Source of the DNA: Chryseobacterium glaciei
GTDB lineage: Bacteria > Bacteroidota > Bacteroidia > Flavobacteriales > Weeksellaceae
Assembly: GCF_001648155.1 (NCBI RefSeq)
Contig: NZ_CP015199.1
Location: 4,349,001-4,413,000 of the forward strand
Length of the DNA stretch: 64,000 nucleotides
Reading direction: 5' to 3'
This document shows, piece by piece, positions 44,870 to 54,223 of the stretch. The notes beneath the pieces are model-generated. The model was given only the letters and a program-made list of their open reading frames with translations, did no database searches and was not told the origin of the DNA. The position numbers and the translations under genes are program-made. Within the stretch, counting starts at the first letter, position 1, and every line of letters begins with the position of its first letter.

Positions 44870-45802
44870 TCAGAACTTCCAGCATATCAACATCTTTTCA
44901 TTATCATAAGGATAACCTATTATTTTCTTCTGTTTATCGAAAATCTGAACAATTCTTATATTTTCTTCAAATTCGAAATGATTTTTGATCATTTTATCCT
45001 GTAAAGAATATACCCATACTCTATTATCTTCGTAGAAATAAATCAATTTTTCATCTTCAGAGACTAAAAAATCACTAAAATGAAAATCTAAGTTTATTGT
45101 AAATGGAGTTTTATGATCCAACGACTGATAGATGATAAGTTTTGGAATAGGTTCTATTCTTTCATGTTTTGTTTCTGTGGCAGGCTCTAAAATTCCGCAT
45201 TGAAGATATAGTCTTCCCGATTTACGATGAATGACATTTTTGTAGATCTCTGTTTTTAAAACCTGATCCGTTTCGTTTTTCAATAAATCATATCTCATCA
45301 CAGAACCATAATGTCCACAAAAAATAAGAAAACTATTGTCATTTACTTTACTGATTCCTCTGCAGGATTTCATTTTCTTTTTTATTGAGGTTTCTGTATC
45401 GGTGTTATAAATATTCAAAAAATTTGAACTGAAATTCATTAACAGTAAAGCATTTTTATCATCCGAACTTATATAGTCACTGTATTTGGGAACTCCTTTA
45501 GTCAGCTTCTTTTCAATAGTAAAGCTAGCTCTGTCAATTTGAAATATTTTATTGTCAGAAACAGCAAAGAGAACTTTTTTATTTTCGTTCCAATATAAAC
45601 AGCGTACAGAATTTTTAATGGAAATACTATTCACTTCATCGCCTGCTTCAAGGACAAGCTTTCTCAGTTTCATGGAAGGAAATGATGATCCCCATCCATC
45701 GCTGATATAAAAATGAGTATCATCAACAGGATCAACCTGTGGTTTTATGCCACCGAAAATTGCATTTTTAAGCGTTATTCTCCAATGTTCTTTGATATTC
45801 AT
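44870..45802 (-). CDS. Beta-propeller-like hypothetical protein
   Basis: A 310-residue cytoplasmic-looking protein made of repeated short strands with aromatic and Asp/Asn turns: NSVRCLYWNENKKVLFAVSD, NIYNTDTETSI, YYFYEDNRVW-like segment LIYFYEDNRVWVYSLQD. This suggests a WD40-like or related propeller, but no family is recognised. The gene starts 2 bp after the leucine-rich-repeat gene, so they form a transcriptional unit. No signal peptide. Confidence 0.65.
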   Translation of the reverse strand: MNIKEHWRITLKNAIFGGIKPQVDPVDDTHFYISDGWGSSFPSMKLRKLVLEAGDEVNSISIKNSVRCLYWNENKKVLFAVSDNKIFQIDRASFTIEKKLTKGVPKYSDYISSDDKNALLLMNFSSNFLNIYNTDTETSIKKKMKSCRGISKVNDNSFLIFCGHYGSVMRYDLLKNETDQVLKTEIYKNVIHRKSGRLYLQCGILEPATETKHERIEPIPKLIIYQSLDHKTPFTINLDFHFSDFLVSEDEKLIYFYEDNRVWVYSLQDKMIKNHFEFEENIRIVQIFDKQKKIIGYPYDNEKMLICWKF

Positions 45803-45804
45803 AT

Positions 45805-46692
45805 TTAAGGCAGATAAGATTTAAGAGTTTCTTCGGCTTCTCTTTCGTAGATCTCAAATTGTTTTACGGCAGCTTCTTTTTTCTCTGTAGCATTAGAAGC
45901 ATTTGGTTTTACTGTTCGTGATCCTTTGCCCAGAAAATAGATATCTCCATTATTATTCTTTTGGTAGTAAGCAGACCATGAAGTGTCATCCTCTGTATAG
46001 CCTTTGATTACATTCGGTAATGCCTTATTTAAAAATGCATATTCTTTGGCGCTGAATGTTGCCATCCCCATAATTAAACGCTTCAGTTTCTTTAATGTCA
46101 GAACGGGTAAAAAAGCAGGAAATTCTGTTTTATTAATTACAAATCCAAGGCTCAGAACTTCCAGATTGGGTAAACCTTCCAAAAAAGAAAAATTGTCAAT
46201 TGGCTGGTTCCAGTCGAGTGTGCCATCGATATGCAGATATTTTAAACTGTCAATTCCCTTCAATCCGTCGAAATTTGAAACCCTGCGCAGATTTTCAAAA
46301 TGGACAGATCGCAGTTTTGTTAATTTCTGAAGTGGTGAAAGATTAGAGAACCCCGAAACATATTCAAATACAACCTCTTCCAGGTTTTTTAAATTTTCGA
46401 TAAATTCTATGTCCTTCGCCCTGAAAAAAGAAAGCCTTAACCTTTTAAGCAGTGTGAGATCTTTTATAGCTTCTACCTGTTCTTTGCTTGGATCGTGGAG
46501 TGTAAGCTCTTCAAGGTTTGGAAAATCAAAAATCTGTCGCCAGTTTTCATGATTTTTACTGATGGTCAATATTCTGACACTTCCTTTATCTTTAATTTCT
46601 TTTTCTATAGAATAGGCATTTCTTTCATTATTCGGAACAATCGTCCAATATTCGTCTTCTCGGTCTAATAAATCTGCAAAATGGTGTCTCAT
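45805..46692 (-). CDS. Leucine-rich-repeat protein
   Basis: A 295-residue protein with about eight leucine-rich repeats (residues 45-230), for example FPNLEELTLHD, LTLLKRLRLSFF, LKNLEEVVFEYV, LTKLRSVHFENL and LPNLEVLSLGFV. The C-terminus is a charged helix. No signal peptide, so probably cytoplasmic. LRR proteins bind partners; here the obvious candidate is the propeller-like product of the next gene. Upstream, 8 bp away, is a VOC gene on the same strand. Confidence 0.75.
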   Translation of the reverse strand: MRHHFADLLDREDEYWTIVPNNERNAYSIEKEIKDKGSVRILTISKNHENWRQIFDFPNLEELTLHDPSKEQVEAIKDLTLLKRLRLSFFRAKDIEFIENLKNLEEVVFEYVSGFSNLSPLQKLTKLRSVHFENLRRVSNFDGLKGIDSLKYLHIDGTLDWNQPIDNFSFLEGLPNLEVLSLGFVINKTEFPAFLPVLTLKKLKRLIMGMATFSAKEYAFLNKALPNVIKGYTEDDTSWSAYYQKNNNGDIYFLGKGSRTVKPNASNATEKKEAAVKQFEIYEREAEETLKSYLP

Positions 46693-46700
46693 ATTTTTGT

Positions 46701-47093
46701 TTATTGAATTTCGGTACAGATCTCAACTAAATAATTATCAATATCTTTTATGTAAGCAGTTGTTTGTCCCCAAGGCTTTACGGTAATTTCTTCATATAGA
46801 GAAGCTCCATTAGCTATTGATTTTTCAACCAAAGATTCTACATCATCTGTTACAAAACCCAACTCTATTCCGAAAGGTTTGTCATCTGCTTTAGATTTTA
46901 AAAATCCCCTTTTAATATTTGAACCGGCAAGTTGTAATGAAGCAAAAGAAAGTGTTGTTTCGCCTGAAATTAATTCTCCATAATCATTTTCCGGAGTTAT
47001 AAATTTAATTTCAAAATTAAAGGTGTTTTTGTAAAAGTTCATGGATTTTTGTACGTCTTCTACATAGAGGATGATGTATTTTAATTTGATCAT
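46701..47093 (-). CDS. VOC-family (glyoxalase-like) protein
   Basis: A 130-residue vicinal-oxygen-chelate protein with two beta-alpha-beta-beta-beta halves: LKYIILYVEDVQKSMNFYKNTF, then GFVTDDVESLVEKSI and AYIKDIDNYLVEIC. The C-terminal Glu expected as a metal ligand is present in YLVEIC. Possible roles include lactoylglutathione lyase-like or antibiotic-binding functions. Followed at 8 bp by the LRR gene. Confidence 0.82.
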   Translation of the reverse strand: MIKLKYIILYVEDVQKSMNFYKNTFNFEIKFITPENDYGELISGETTLSFASLQLAGSNIKRGFLKSKADDKPFGIELGFVTDDVESLVEKSIANGASLYEEITVKPWGQTTAYIKDIDNYLVEICTEIQ

Positions 47094-47168
47094 GTTTTAT
47101 TTTTAGTAAATTTATAATTGAACGGGATGTTGACTTCTCTATCTTGAGTATGATTTTACTTAAATAAT

Positions 47169-47669
47169 TTATACTCTTGTTAATTGATCAAGTTTTTTCA
47201 ATAACGTAGGAAATCTGTATGAGCCATGCATTTTTTCAACATTAATTTTTATTTCATCTACATTTACTCCTTTTGCTGTAAGAAATAAGGGAGTTTTGCT
47301 TTCTCCTCTGTAAATATTTCTTCTTTGAGAATCAGGTGTTATGAATTCATTTTTTGCAATCCCAATGATTGGATATTTTTGGTCTAAAGCATCATAGAGA
47401 TAACCTCCCAGACCTATTTTTCCTTCATTATCCAAGGTTACATACCCATCAACAATGATTATATCTCCTTCTTTAAGATTGATTTTTTGCAATAAGCTTA
47501 CAATACACGGTAGCTCTCTTTTGTAGAACGCTCCACTTTCATAATCGGAATTGATCTCTGTTTTTTCACTGAAAATTTCAGTCTCTTTTTCGGAAGCCCA
47601 GTCTTCAAAAGCAATACAGATCGTATTGGCGTAATCATCGTAATAATAAGTGTCGAAAGCGTAAATCAT
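47169..47669 (-). CDS. Endonuclease V-like protein
   Basis: A 166-residue protein resembling a shortened endonuclease V (Nfi), which cuts near deaminated bases. Candidate metal ligands lie in the expected order: Asp6 in YAFDTYY, Glu52 in FYKRELP and Asp74 in IIIVDGYV. The segment KIGLGGYLYDALD-YPIIGIAKN parallels the family's glycine-rich and lysine motifs. It is shorter than typical members (about 215) and lacks a clear PYxxG wedge, so activity is uncertain. Confidence 0.6.
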   Translation of the reverse strand: MIYAFDTYYYDDYANTICIAFEDWASEKETEIFSEKTEINSDYESGAFYKRELPCIVSLLQKINLKEGDIIIVDGYVTLDNEGKIGLGGYLYDALDQKYPIIGIAKNEFITPDSQRRNIYRGESKTPLFLTAKGVNVDEIKINVEKMHGSYRFPTLLKKLDQLTRV

Positions 47670-47690
47670 TTAGCTAGGTAGTGAGTTTTA

Positions 47691-47736
47691 ATTGTGAATG
47701 GTGAATGGTCAATATTGCTTCGCAAGTGAATTTTTA
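47691..47736 (+). repeat. GTGAATGGTCAAT-type dispersed repeat, copy 1
   Basis: TTGTGAATGGTGAATGGTCA continues to AATTGCTTCGCAAGTGAATT (paraphrased around 47711-47733). The same pattern GTGAATTGTAAATGGTCAAT, then CTTCG, then GTCAATTTT is at 58341-58380. Confidence 0.5.
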
Positions 47737-47753
47737 CAGTATAAATTTCAAAT

Positions 47754-48122
47754 TTATTTATTAAAAAACTCTCCAAAATGCCATAAAATTCCTGACAGAT
47801 CGTGTACGAAACATTCTTTCCCCCAATCCATTGTTCTGATGGGTATTAATTTTACTCCATCGTATTTTTCTGGAAGATTTAAAGATAAAAGTTCAGTCCA
47901 AAATTCATCAACGTTCTCAACTTCAATAAAAAGCATTGTGTTTTCGATCCATTCTTTTATGTAGGCATTTTGCAGATAGAATCCGATTTCCTGTTTTTTA
48001 AACAAAGAAAGATTATGCTCTAAAATGATTTCTTCAAAGCCTAAATCTTTATAAAAGTCTCTGCTTATCTGAAAGTTTTTAGAACCAATAAATGGTCTGA
48101 TGGATTTTACATTCTGTTTCAT
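47754..48122 (-). CDS. VOC-family (bleomycin-resistance-like) protein
   Basis: A 122-residue VOC protein: IRPFIGSKNFQISRDFYKDL, FIEVENVDEFWTELLSL, and CFVHDLSGILWHFGEF. One half carries an HDLSG turn; complete metal-ligand sets are not evident. The start at 48122 gives a 4-bp ATGA overlap with the upstream GNAT gene, implying translational coupling. Role unknown. Confidence 0.8.
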   Translation of the reverse strand: MKQNVKSIRPFIGSKNFQISRDFYKDLGFEEIILEHNLSLFKKQEIGFYLQNAYIKEWIENTMLFIEVENVDEFWTELLSLNLPEKYDGVKLIPIRTMDWGKECFVHDLSGILWHFGEFFNK

Positions 48123-48562
48123 GATCTTCTGTTTTTCCAATTGTTGTAGGTCATTTCAAACTTAATTTCTCCTTTTCCGTGCGTTCCGATCTCGTTCCAT
48201 CCTGATTTTCTGTAAAAAGTTTCTGCTCTTGTATTGGGCGAAGTTCCAAGCCAAATGTTATCTTTTGTCTGCTCAAAATACCAGTCCAGCATAATATCAT
48301 GAAGTTTTCTACCAATTCCTTGATTTTCAAAATCAGGATGCAGAAACAAAGCCCAGATGTTATTTTCTTTCAGATCAACAATGGAAAATCCAACAATCTG
48401 ATTTTCAACTTCACCAACCCAACCTTTTCCTCTTTCAAATAAAAATTCTTCACAGTCTTTATTTGTCACAAGATTAGGATCAGACAACATGTTTTCCTTC
48501 ACAGAATTTCTTACAATTTGGATCTGTGGGATGTCTTCAATTCTGGCTTCACGAATAATCAT
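48119..48562 (-). CDS. GNAT-family N-acetyltransferase
   Basis: A 147-residue acetyltransferase. The acetyl-CoA pyrophosphate loop is FENQGIGRKLHDIMLDWY, preceded by WALFLHPD and followed by RAETFYRKSGWNEIGTHG. Full GNAT length. It transfers acetyl groups to an unidentified amine; coupled with the downstream VOC gene by a 4-bp overlap. Confidence 0.88.
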   Translation of the reverse strand: MIIREARIEDIPQIQIVRNSVKENMLSDPNLVTNKDCEEFLFERGKGWVGEVENQIVGFSIVDLKENNIWALFLHPDFENQGIGRKLHDIMLDWYFEQTKDNIWLGTSPNTRAETFYRKSGWNEIGTHGKGEIKFEMTYNNWKNRRS

Positions 48563-48638
48563 ACTCTTTAATTAAAGCTTTAATAAAAGCCTATAAAGTT
48601 TTATCTAATATAGGCTTATCTATTATTTTTAATGTAAT

Positions 48639-49694
48639 TTATTGTTTTTTATCAACTACAATTCTCTCTGTTCGATTAGCAATTTCCCAAGCTGTTGCAA
48701 ATACCAATTGAGTCCTTTTCTCCAATAAAGAATAGTCAATTTTATCTGGCTTATCCGTAGGTTTATGATAATCTTCGTGAATTCCGTCAAAGAAAAATGC
48801 TACAGGAATATTATTTTTAGCAAAATTATAATGGTCTGATCTGTAATACAGTCTTTCAGAATCGTTTGGATCATCATATCTGTAGTTCAGTTCCAGATTA
48901 TTTGTGCGCTTATTTGCGGCTTCATTAATTACTTTTAATTCAGAGCTTAACATTTCAGAACCAATTACATACACGTACTGTTTCCCTCTGTTCTCAGGAT
49001 CATCTCGACCGATCATATCGATATTTAAATCAACCACCGTATTCGCTAAAGGAAAAACAGGATTATCAGTATAATATTCAGAACCAAACAGGCCATGCTC
49101 CTCTCCCGTTACATGAAGGAATAGGATTGATCGTTTCGGCCCATTTCCTGCCTTTTTAGCGCTCTGAAAAGCTTTGGCGATCTCCATTACGCCAACTGTT
49201 CCGCTTCCGTCGTCATCAGCTCCGTTATAAACTACTCCATTTTTTGTCCCGACGTGGTCATAATGTGCGGAAACAACAACAATTTCGTTAGGTTTTTCAC
49301 TTCCTTCGATAAAAGCCAGAATATTTTCAGAATCAGGGAGATTTCCACCACCTCTCTTCTTCATAAAATCAGCCGGAACCTTCTGATAATAAGAGCCTAA
49401 AGCTTTTGGAGAAGAAATTCCTAAAGTTTTATAATAGTTGATCATATACTCCCCAGCTTTTTTCTGTCCGGGACTTCCGGTATCTCTGCCGCCCATTTCA
49501 TCAGAAGCAATTACATATAAGTTCTTCTTTAGATCATCAGCCGTAATCGTCTTGTAAGCAACAAGAAAAGCTTTATCTCCTTTCGCAACAGTAGCAACCG
49601 GTGCAGTAGGTTTTGAAATATTATTTGAAACTTTTGAAGTTCCACAACTTACCAGTACAGCAACAGAAAATATTGGAATAAGAAGTTTTTTCAT
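48639..49694 (-). CDS. M28-family zinc aminopeptidase lipoprotein
   Basis: A 351-residue lipoprotein (lipobox VSC, Cys17). Zinc ligands are visible in VVSAHYDHVG, GADDDGSGTVG and TGEEHGLFGSEYY, with RSDHYNFAKN late in the chain. M28 enzymes remove N-terminal residues or act on related amides; in this group glutaminyl cyclase activity also occurs. Likely outer-membrane or periplasm-anchored. Divergent from the aminotransferase gene. Confidence 0.88.
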   Translation of the reverse strand: MKKLLIPIFSVAVLVSCGTSKVSNNISKPTAPVATVAKGDKAFLVAYKTITADDLKKNLYVIASDEMGGRDTGSPGQKKAGEYMINYYKTLGISSPKALGSYYQKVPADFMKKRGGGNLPDSENILAFIEGSEKPNEIVVVSAHYDHVGTKNGVVYNGADDDGSGTVGVMEIAKAFQSAKKAGNGPKRSILFLHVTGEEHGLFGSEYYTDNPVFPLANTVVDLNIDMIGRDDPENRGKQYVYVIGSEMLSSELKVINEAANKRTNNLELNYRYDDPNDSERLYYRSDHYNFAKNNIPVAFFFDGIHEDYHKPTDKPDKIDYSLLEKRTQLVFATAWEIANRTERIVVDKKQ

Positions 49695-49735
49695 TCTAGA
49701 ATAATTTGCTTAAAAATAACAAAATTTATTTAATC

Positions 49736-49765
49736 TTTGACGAATTACAATTTTTCTTATATTTG
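49736..49765 (+). promoter_or_regulatory. Promoter of the aminotransferase gene
   Basis: TTTG at 49736-49739, an 18-bp spacer, and TATATTTG at 49758-49765 match the consensus fully; the start codon is at 49783. Confidence 0.7.
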
Positions 49766-49782
49766 ATTTAAATGCAAAATAG

Positions 49783-50922
49783 ATGGAAAAAATTTACGGA
49801 TTTACTCATTACTCATTTTTCACCGATATGGCCGAACTCGCTTCAAAACATAATAGTTTTGATTTGTCTTTAGGTCTGCCCGATTTTGATATTGACGACC
49901 GTTTAAAACAATATTTAAAAGAATCTGCAGACTATAACCATCATAATTATGAGCCACTTGCGGGAAACCCTCTGTTAATTGAAAATATTATTCAATTTAA
50001 TTTAAACCGAAAAAATAGCATTCAGCTTAAAAATAATGAGGTTACTATCGTTCCGTGTGCAACTTTTGCTTTACATACCTCTCTTAAATCTGTTTTAAAT
50101 CAAGGAGATGAAGTTATTGTCATTCAACCTTGTTATTATACTTACGGGCCTTCAATTGTATTAAATGGCGGAATTCCTGTCTATTATGATCTTGATAATG
50201 ATTTCACCATAAACTGGGAAAAACTTCAAAATTGTATTTCTCAAAAAACAAAAGCAATTATTATTAATTCTCCACAAAATCCAACCGGAAAAATATGGTC
50301 AAAATCTGATTGGAATCAATTTTACGAATTAATAAAAGATCAGGAAATTTATTTAATTTCAGAAGAAATCTATGATATTTACTGTTATGATGGAATTGAG
50401 CATTACAGTTCCTTTCTTCATCCCGAATTAAAGAAAAGAACTTTCTGTATTTTTTCTTTAGGCAAAATGTTTCATTGCACCGGCTGGAAAGTCAGTTATT
50501 TGTTGACACCTGAAGAATTAACTGCAAAATTCAGATGCCATCAACAATATATTTCTTACAGTGCGAATGCTCCGGCTCAATATGCTCTGGCAAAATATTT
50601 AGAGGTTTTTGATCCTTCAGAAACACAAAAATTGATGCAGAATAAAAGAGATATTTTTAATGAATTGATTAAAGATACTCCGTTTGAGGTTGAACAAAAG
50701 GCAGAAGGAAGTGTTTTTCAGATAGTTAATTTCAGGAATGTTTCTAAAACAATGAGCGATGTTGAATTTTCAAAATGGCTGACTATTGAAAAAAAAGTGG
50801 CTTGTCTTCCGCTTTCTGCATTTTATAACTCAAGACAAAATTCTGATTATGTGAGATTTAGTTTTGCTAAAAAAGATGAAGTGATTATTCAGGCTTTCGA
50901 GCATTTGAGAAAGAGTTTATAG
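49783..50922 (+). CDS. Class I/II PLP aminotransferase (YbdL/methionine-type)
   Basis: A 379-residue fold-type I aminotransferase. NHHNYEPLAGNPLLIENI at the N-terminus, NSPQNPTGKIWSKSDW, and the Schiff-base lysine in SLGKMFHCTGWKVSY. The HCTGWK segment is typical of kynurenine/methionine aminotransferases such as YbdL. It likely transaminates methionine or another large neutral amino acid. Single gene. Confidence 0.88.
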   Translation: MEKIYGFTHYSFFTDMAELASKHNSFDLSLGLPDFDIDDRLKQYLKESADYNHHNYEPLAGNPLLIENIIQFNLNRKNSIQLKNNEVTIVPCATFALHTSLKSVLNQGDEVIVIQPCYYTYGPSIVLNGGIPVYYDLDNDFTINWEKLQNCISQKTKAIIINSPQNPTGKIWSKSDWNQFYELIKDQEIYLISEEIYDIYCYDGIEHYSSFLHPELKKRTFCIFSLGKMFHCTGWKVSYLLTPEELTAKFRCHQQYISYSANAPAQYALAKYLEVFDPSETQKLMQNKRDIFNELIKDTPFEVEQKAEGSVFQIVNFRNVSKTMSDVEFSKWLTIEKKVACLPLSAFYNSRQNSDYVRFSFAKKDEVIIQAFEHLRKSL

Positions 50923-50929
50923 TTTTTTT

Positions 50930-50963
50930 TCTCCCACAGATCTCGCAGATTTTTACAGATGAT
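50930..50963 (+). repeat. CACAGAT-type dispersed repeat, copy 1
   Basis: CCCACAGATCTCGCAGATTT then TTACAGATGATT. A related CCACAGATTTCACACAGATT lies at 53890-53921. These tandem CAGATTT words recall a widespread intergenic element of Bacteroidota. Confidence 0.45.
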
Positions 50964-50973
50964 TGCATATAAA

Positions 50974-50998
50974 AAAGCACCGCATGATGCAGTGCTTT
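50974..50998. terminator. Terminator between the aminotransferase and the membrane pyrophosphatase
   Basis: AAAGCAC-GCAT pairs with ATGC-GTGCTTT with a symmetric mismatch. On the minus strand TATATGC follows rather than T's, but an A run precedes it, so it works best for the minus-strand gene. Confidence 0.6.
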
Positions 50999-51019
50999 GA
51001 TTATATATTTAAAACTTAT

Positions 51020-53758
51020 TTACAGAGAAAGGACTCTTACATCGATTCTTCTGTTTTTTGCTTTACATTCATCGGTATCATTGCCTTCACAAACTGGATA
51101 TTGTGCGCCATAACCCTCAGCTTCTATTCTGTCCGATGAAATTCCGAGCTCCAATAATTTTAATTTTGCTGTTTGAGCTCTTAAATTTGATAATTTCTGA
51201 TTGCTTTCAGGGTTTCCTGTATTATCGGTATAACCTCCTAATTTTACTTTCAGATCAGGATAGGCATTTAAAATTTCTGCTAAATTAGTCAACTGAGCGT
51301 CCGAACCAGGTTTTAAATCACTCGAACCACTTTGGAAATACAGATTTTCGATCGTATACCAATTGTTTGGATCTAAAACTGTTTGATTTTTCAGTTTTAC
51401 AGCATTGTACATTTGATATAATTGGCTTCCTTCACCAATCTTGATTGCTTTTCCACCTTTCAGTTTTATCTCTTCGATAGTTCCGGTTTCATATACAAAA
51501 TCTCCGTCTTCATTTAAATGACCTTTAACTTCTTTTGGAGCTAAGGTTACCGCCGTATTTCCTGTATTTATAGAAGAAACCGAATGAGCACCTTCCATTG
51601 CCAGTAAGCTTTCAATTTTAGCTTTTCTGTTCGTTTCAATTTTATCTTTATGTAAAACTGCTAAAGTCGGCGCGATCACTAATGACACAATTGACATTAA
51701 TTTAATTAAAATATTCATGGATGGCCCAGAAGTATCTTTAAACGGATCTCCGACCGTATCACCCGTTACTGAAGCTTTATGCGGCTCTGAGCCTTTGTAA
51801 TAGGTCTGTCCATTGATATTCGCTCCTTTTTCAAATGATTTTTTAGCATTATCCCACGCACCGCCGGCATTATTCTGGAACATTCCCATCAAAACACCAC
51901 ACACTGTTGCTCCGGCTAAAAATCCACCTAGAACTTCAGGACCGAAAATAAATCCCATTAAAAGAGGAGAAATAATGGCAATTGCTCCCGGCAACATCAT
52001 TTTTCTGATCGATGCGTCTGTAGAAATAGCGACACATTTTTCATACTCGGGTTCTGCTTTTCCTTCTAAAATCCCTGGAATTTCACGGAACTGTCTTCTT
52101 ACTTCCTCTACCATTGCCATTGCGGCTTGTCCAACCGCTGTAATTGCCAATGATGAAAAGATAAACGGAATCATTCCGCCAACAAACAATCCTGCTAGAA
52201 CATCAGCTCTGTAAATATCAATACCATCGATTCCTGCAATTCCTACGAAAGCGGCAAATAGAGCTAAAGCCGTCAAAGCAGCAGAAGCAATGGCAAAACC
52301 TTTCCCTGTTGCTGCCGTGGTATTGCCTACCGCATCTAAAATATCTGTTTTTTCACGAACTTCTTTGGGTAATTCGCTCATTTCGGCAATTCCTCCCGCG
52401 TTATCTGCTATGGGTCCGAAAGCATCAATTGCCAGCTGCATTGCTGTTGTAGCCATCATTCCTGCGGCAGCAATGGCAACACCGTACAATCCGGCGCATA
52501 AGTAAGAACCGTAAATTCCTCCCGCCAAAACAATGATCGGAAGTAAAGTTGATTCCATCCCAACGGCTAATCCGCCAATGATGTTTGTTGCGTGCCCAGT
52601 GGAAGATTGTCTTACGATACTTAAAACAGGTCTTTTGCCCATTGCCGTATAATATTCTGTGATGATACTCATTAAAGTTCCCACAACCAACCCGACCATG
52701 ATTGCCCCGAAAACACCCATTTTAGTGAATTCATGACCTCTTAAAATCATTTTGTCAGGAAGAATATAAGTTACCAGAAAATAGGAAGCGACTGCCGTAA
52801 TAACGATACTTCCCCAGTTTCCTAGATTTAAAGCATTCTGAACACTTGAAGTTGATGAACCTTCATTATCATTAATTCTGACAAATAAAGTTCCTATCAT
52901 TGAAAATATAATTCCTGTTCCGGCAATCAGCATCGGCAAAAGAATCGGTGCAAAGCCTCCGAATGAATCATCAGAGATCGTCTCTCTTCCCAAAACCATT
53001 GTCGCTAAAACTGTTGCCACATAAGATCCGAATAAATCGGCTCCCATCCCTGCTACATCCCCAACATTATCTCCTACGTTATCTGCTATCGTAGCCGGAT
53101 TTCTAGGATCGTCTTCCGGAATTCCTGCTTCAACTTTTCCAACTAAATCGGCTCCAACATCGGCCGCTTTCGTGTAAATACCACCGCCAACTCTTGCAAA
53201 AAGGGCAATAGATTCTGCTCCAAGAGAAAATCCGGTAAGAATTTCTATCGTTCTTTCCATTTCATATGAATCAACGGGGGCATTCGGGGCAAAAATTTGT
53301 TTTATAATTAAATACAAAGATCCTAATCCTAATACGGCCAGTCCGGCAACTCCCATTCCCATTACAGAACCTCCTGCAAATGAAACTTTAAGCGCTTTTG
53401 AAAGAGATGTTCTTGCGGCTTCTGCGGTTCTTACATTGGCTTTCGTAGCGATCTTCATTCCGATGAAACCTGCCAATGCAGAAAATATGGCGCCAAAAAT
53501 AAAAGCAATCCCGATGCTCCAATGCGAATTGGCACTGGTCATACCCATCACGGCTAATAAAATGGCTACAATAACTACGAAATAGCTTAAAACTTTGTAC
53601 TCGGCCTTTAGAAAAGCCATAGCACCGTCAGCGATATGTCCGCTGATAATTTTCATCTTTTCATTTCCGGCATTTTGCTTACTTACCCAGTTACTTTGGA
53701 AAAAAGTATAGAGCAAAGCAATCACACCAAAAATTGGTACTAACACAAATAGATCCAT
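51020..53758 (-). CDS. hppA: Membrane ion-pumping pyrophosphatase with C-terminal OmpA-like domain
   Basis: A 912-residue protein. Residues 1 to about 700 are a complete membrane pyrophosphatase, about 16 helices, with the PPi/Mg sites [22 protein letters not shown] and [22 protein letters not shown] has Ala rather than Lys at the K+-site position, indicating the K+-dependent subfamily. Such enzymes use PPi hydrolysis to pump Na+ or H+; which ion is not decided. After a linker, residues about 795-912 form an OmpA-type peptidoglycan-binding domain ([43 protein letters not shown]). The pump's C-terminus faces the periplasm, compatible with cell-wall binding. Neighbour: soluble pyrophosphatase. 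Confidence 0.92.
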   Translation of the reverse strand: MDLFVLVPIFGVIALLYTFFQSNWVSKQNAGNEKMKIISGHIADGAMAFLKAEYKVLSYFVVIVAILLAVMGMTSANSHWSIGIAFIFGAIFSALAGFIGMKIATKANVRTAEAARTSLSKALKVSFAGGSVMGMGVAGLAVLGLGSLYLIIKQIFAPNAPVDSYEMERTIEILTGFSLGAESIALFARVGGGIYTKAADVGADLVGKVEAGIPEDDPRNPATIADNVGDNVGDVAGMGADLFGSYVATVLATMVLGRETISDDSFGGFAPILLPMLIAGTGIIFSMIGTLFVRINDNEGSSTSSVQNALNLGNWGSIVITAVASYFLVTYILPDKMILRGHEFTKMGVFGAIMVGLVVGTLMSIITEYYTAMGKRPVLSIVRQSSTGHATNIIGGLAVGMESTLLPIIVLAGGIYGSYLCAGLYGVAIAAAGMMATTAMQLAIDAFGPIADNAGGIAEMSELPKEVREKTDILDAVGNTTAATGKGFAIASAALTALALFAAFVGIAGIDGIDIYRADVLAGLFVGGMIPFIFSSLAITAVGQAAMAMVEEVRRQFREIPGILEGKAEPEYEKCVAISTDASIRKMMLPGAIAIISPLLMGFIFGPEVLGGFLAGATVCGVLMGMFQNNAGGAWDNAKKSFEKGANINGQTYYKGSEPHKASVTGDTVGDPFKDTSGPSMNILIKLMSIVSLVIAPTLAVLHKDKIETNRKAKIESLLAMEGAHSVSSINTGNTAVTLAPKEVKGHLNEDGDFVYETGTIEEIKLKGGKAIKIGEGSQLYQMYNAVKLKNQTVLDPNNWYTIENLYFQSGSSDLKPGSDAQLTNLAEILNAYPDLKVKLGGYTDNTGNPESNQKLSNLRAQTAKLKLLELGISSDRIEAEGYGAQYPVCEGNDTDECKAKNRRIDVRVLSL

Positions 53759-53889
53759 AGTTTAATATTTTTTTGGTAATAGAAAATTAAATATAACAAA
53801 TAATTCTCACGAAATTGACAAAAACAATTGTAACTATTTAAAAATAAATGTTTAAACGCTTAAGCTATGGCGATATTTTTTTTGTTTTT

Positions 53890-53921
53890 TTACCACAGAT
53901 TTCACACAGATTTTTGTGGAT
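53890..53921 (+). repeat. CACAGAT-type dispersed repeat, copy 2
   Basis: TACCACAGATTTCACACAGA, then TTTTTGTGG: a CACAGATTT direct repeat whose ends also pair (CCACA/TGTGG). Confidence 0.45.
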
Positions 53922-53984
53922 ATTATTGAAAGGGACTTATGATATTTACGCTTTTAATAATTAATAATACAAATCTTTTTTTAG

Positions 53985-54128
53985 AGTCAGGAAGGGATGA
54001 TTTTTTAAACATGTTGAAAGGCACAGCCCGACTTGAGTGGAGCACATTTTGTAGTTTTTGGAAAGGGAAAAGCATTGGCAAAACTATAAAATTGCGGGAA
54101 CGGAAGGCGGAAACAGCTGCCCAAAAAT
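53985..54128. other. Orphan GC-richer noncoding element
   Basis: Within the 465-bp gap 53759-54223, this segment is clearly richer in G and C than the surroundings (for example CGGGAACGGAAGGCGGAAAC and GGCACAGCCCGACTTGAG). Short open frames exist on both strands, but neither has codon use or domains like its neighbours. TAGTTTT/AAAACTA and CCCG/CGGG pairings are possible. It may be a structured RNA or a repeat or gene relic; I cannot name it. Confidence 0.35.
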
Positions 54129-54170
54129 GTATTATTGATTGTATCGTTTCTGAACTAAATTTCAATAAAA

Positions 54171-54200
54171 AAAGGATAAACGAAAATTCATTTATCCTTT
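54171..54200 (-). terminator. Terminator of the soluble pyrophosphatase gene
   Basis: AAAGGATAAA/TTTATCCTTT 10-bp perfect stem followed on the minus strand by TTTT. Confidence 0.8.
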
Positions 54201-54223
54201 GATATTATTTAATTAAGAGAATT

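Noticed and set aside
53939..54202. Open frame of 87 codons on the plus strand, and an 80-codon frame on the opposite strand
   Set aside because: Both cross the same odd-composition element and a terminator, have no recognisable domain, and their composition is unlike neighbouring genes.
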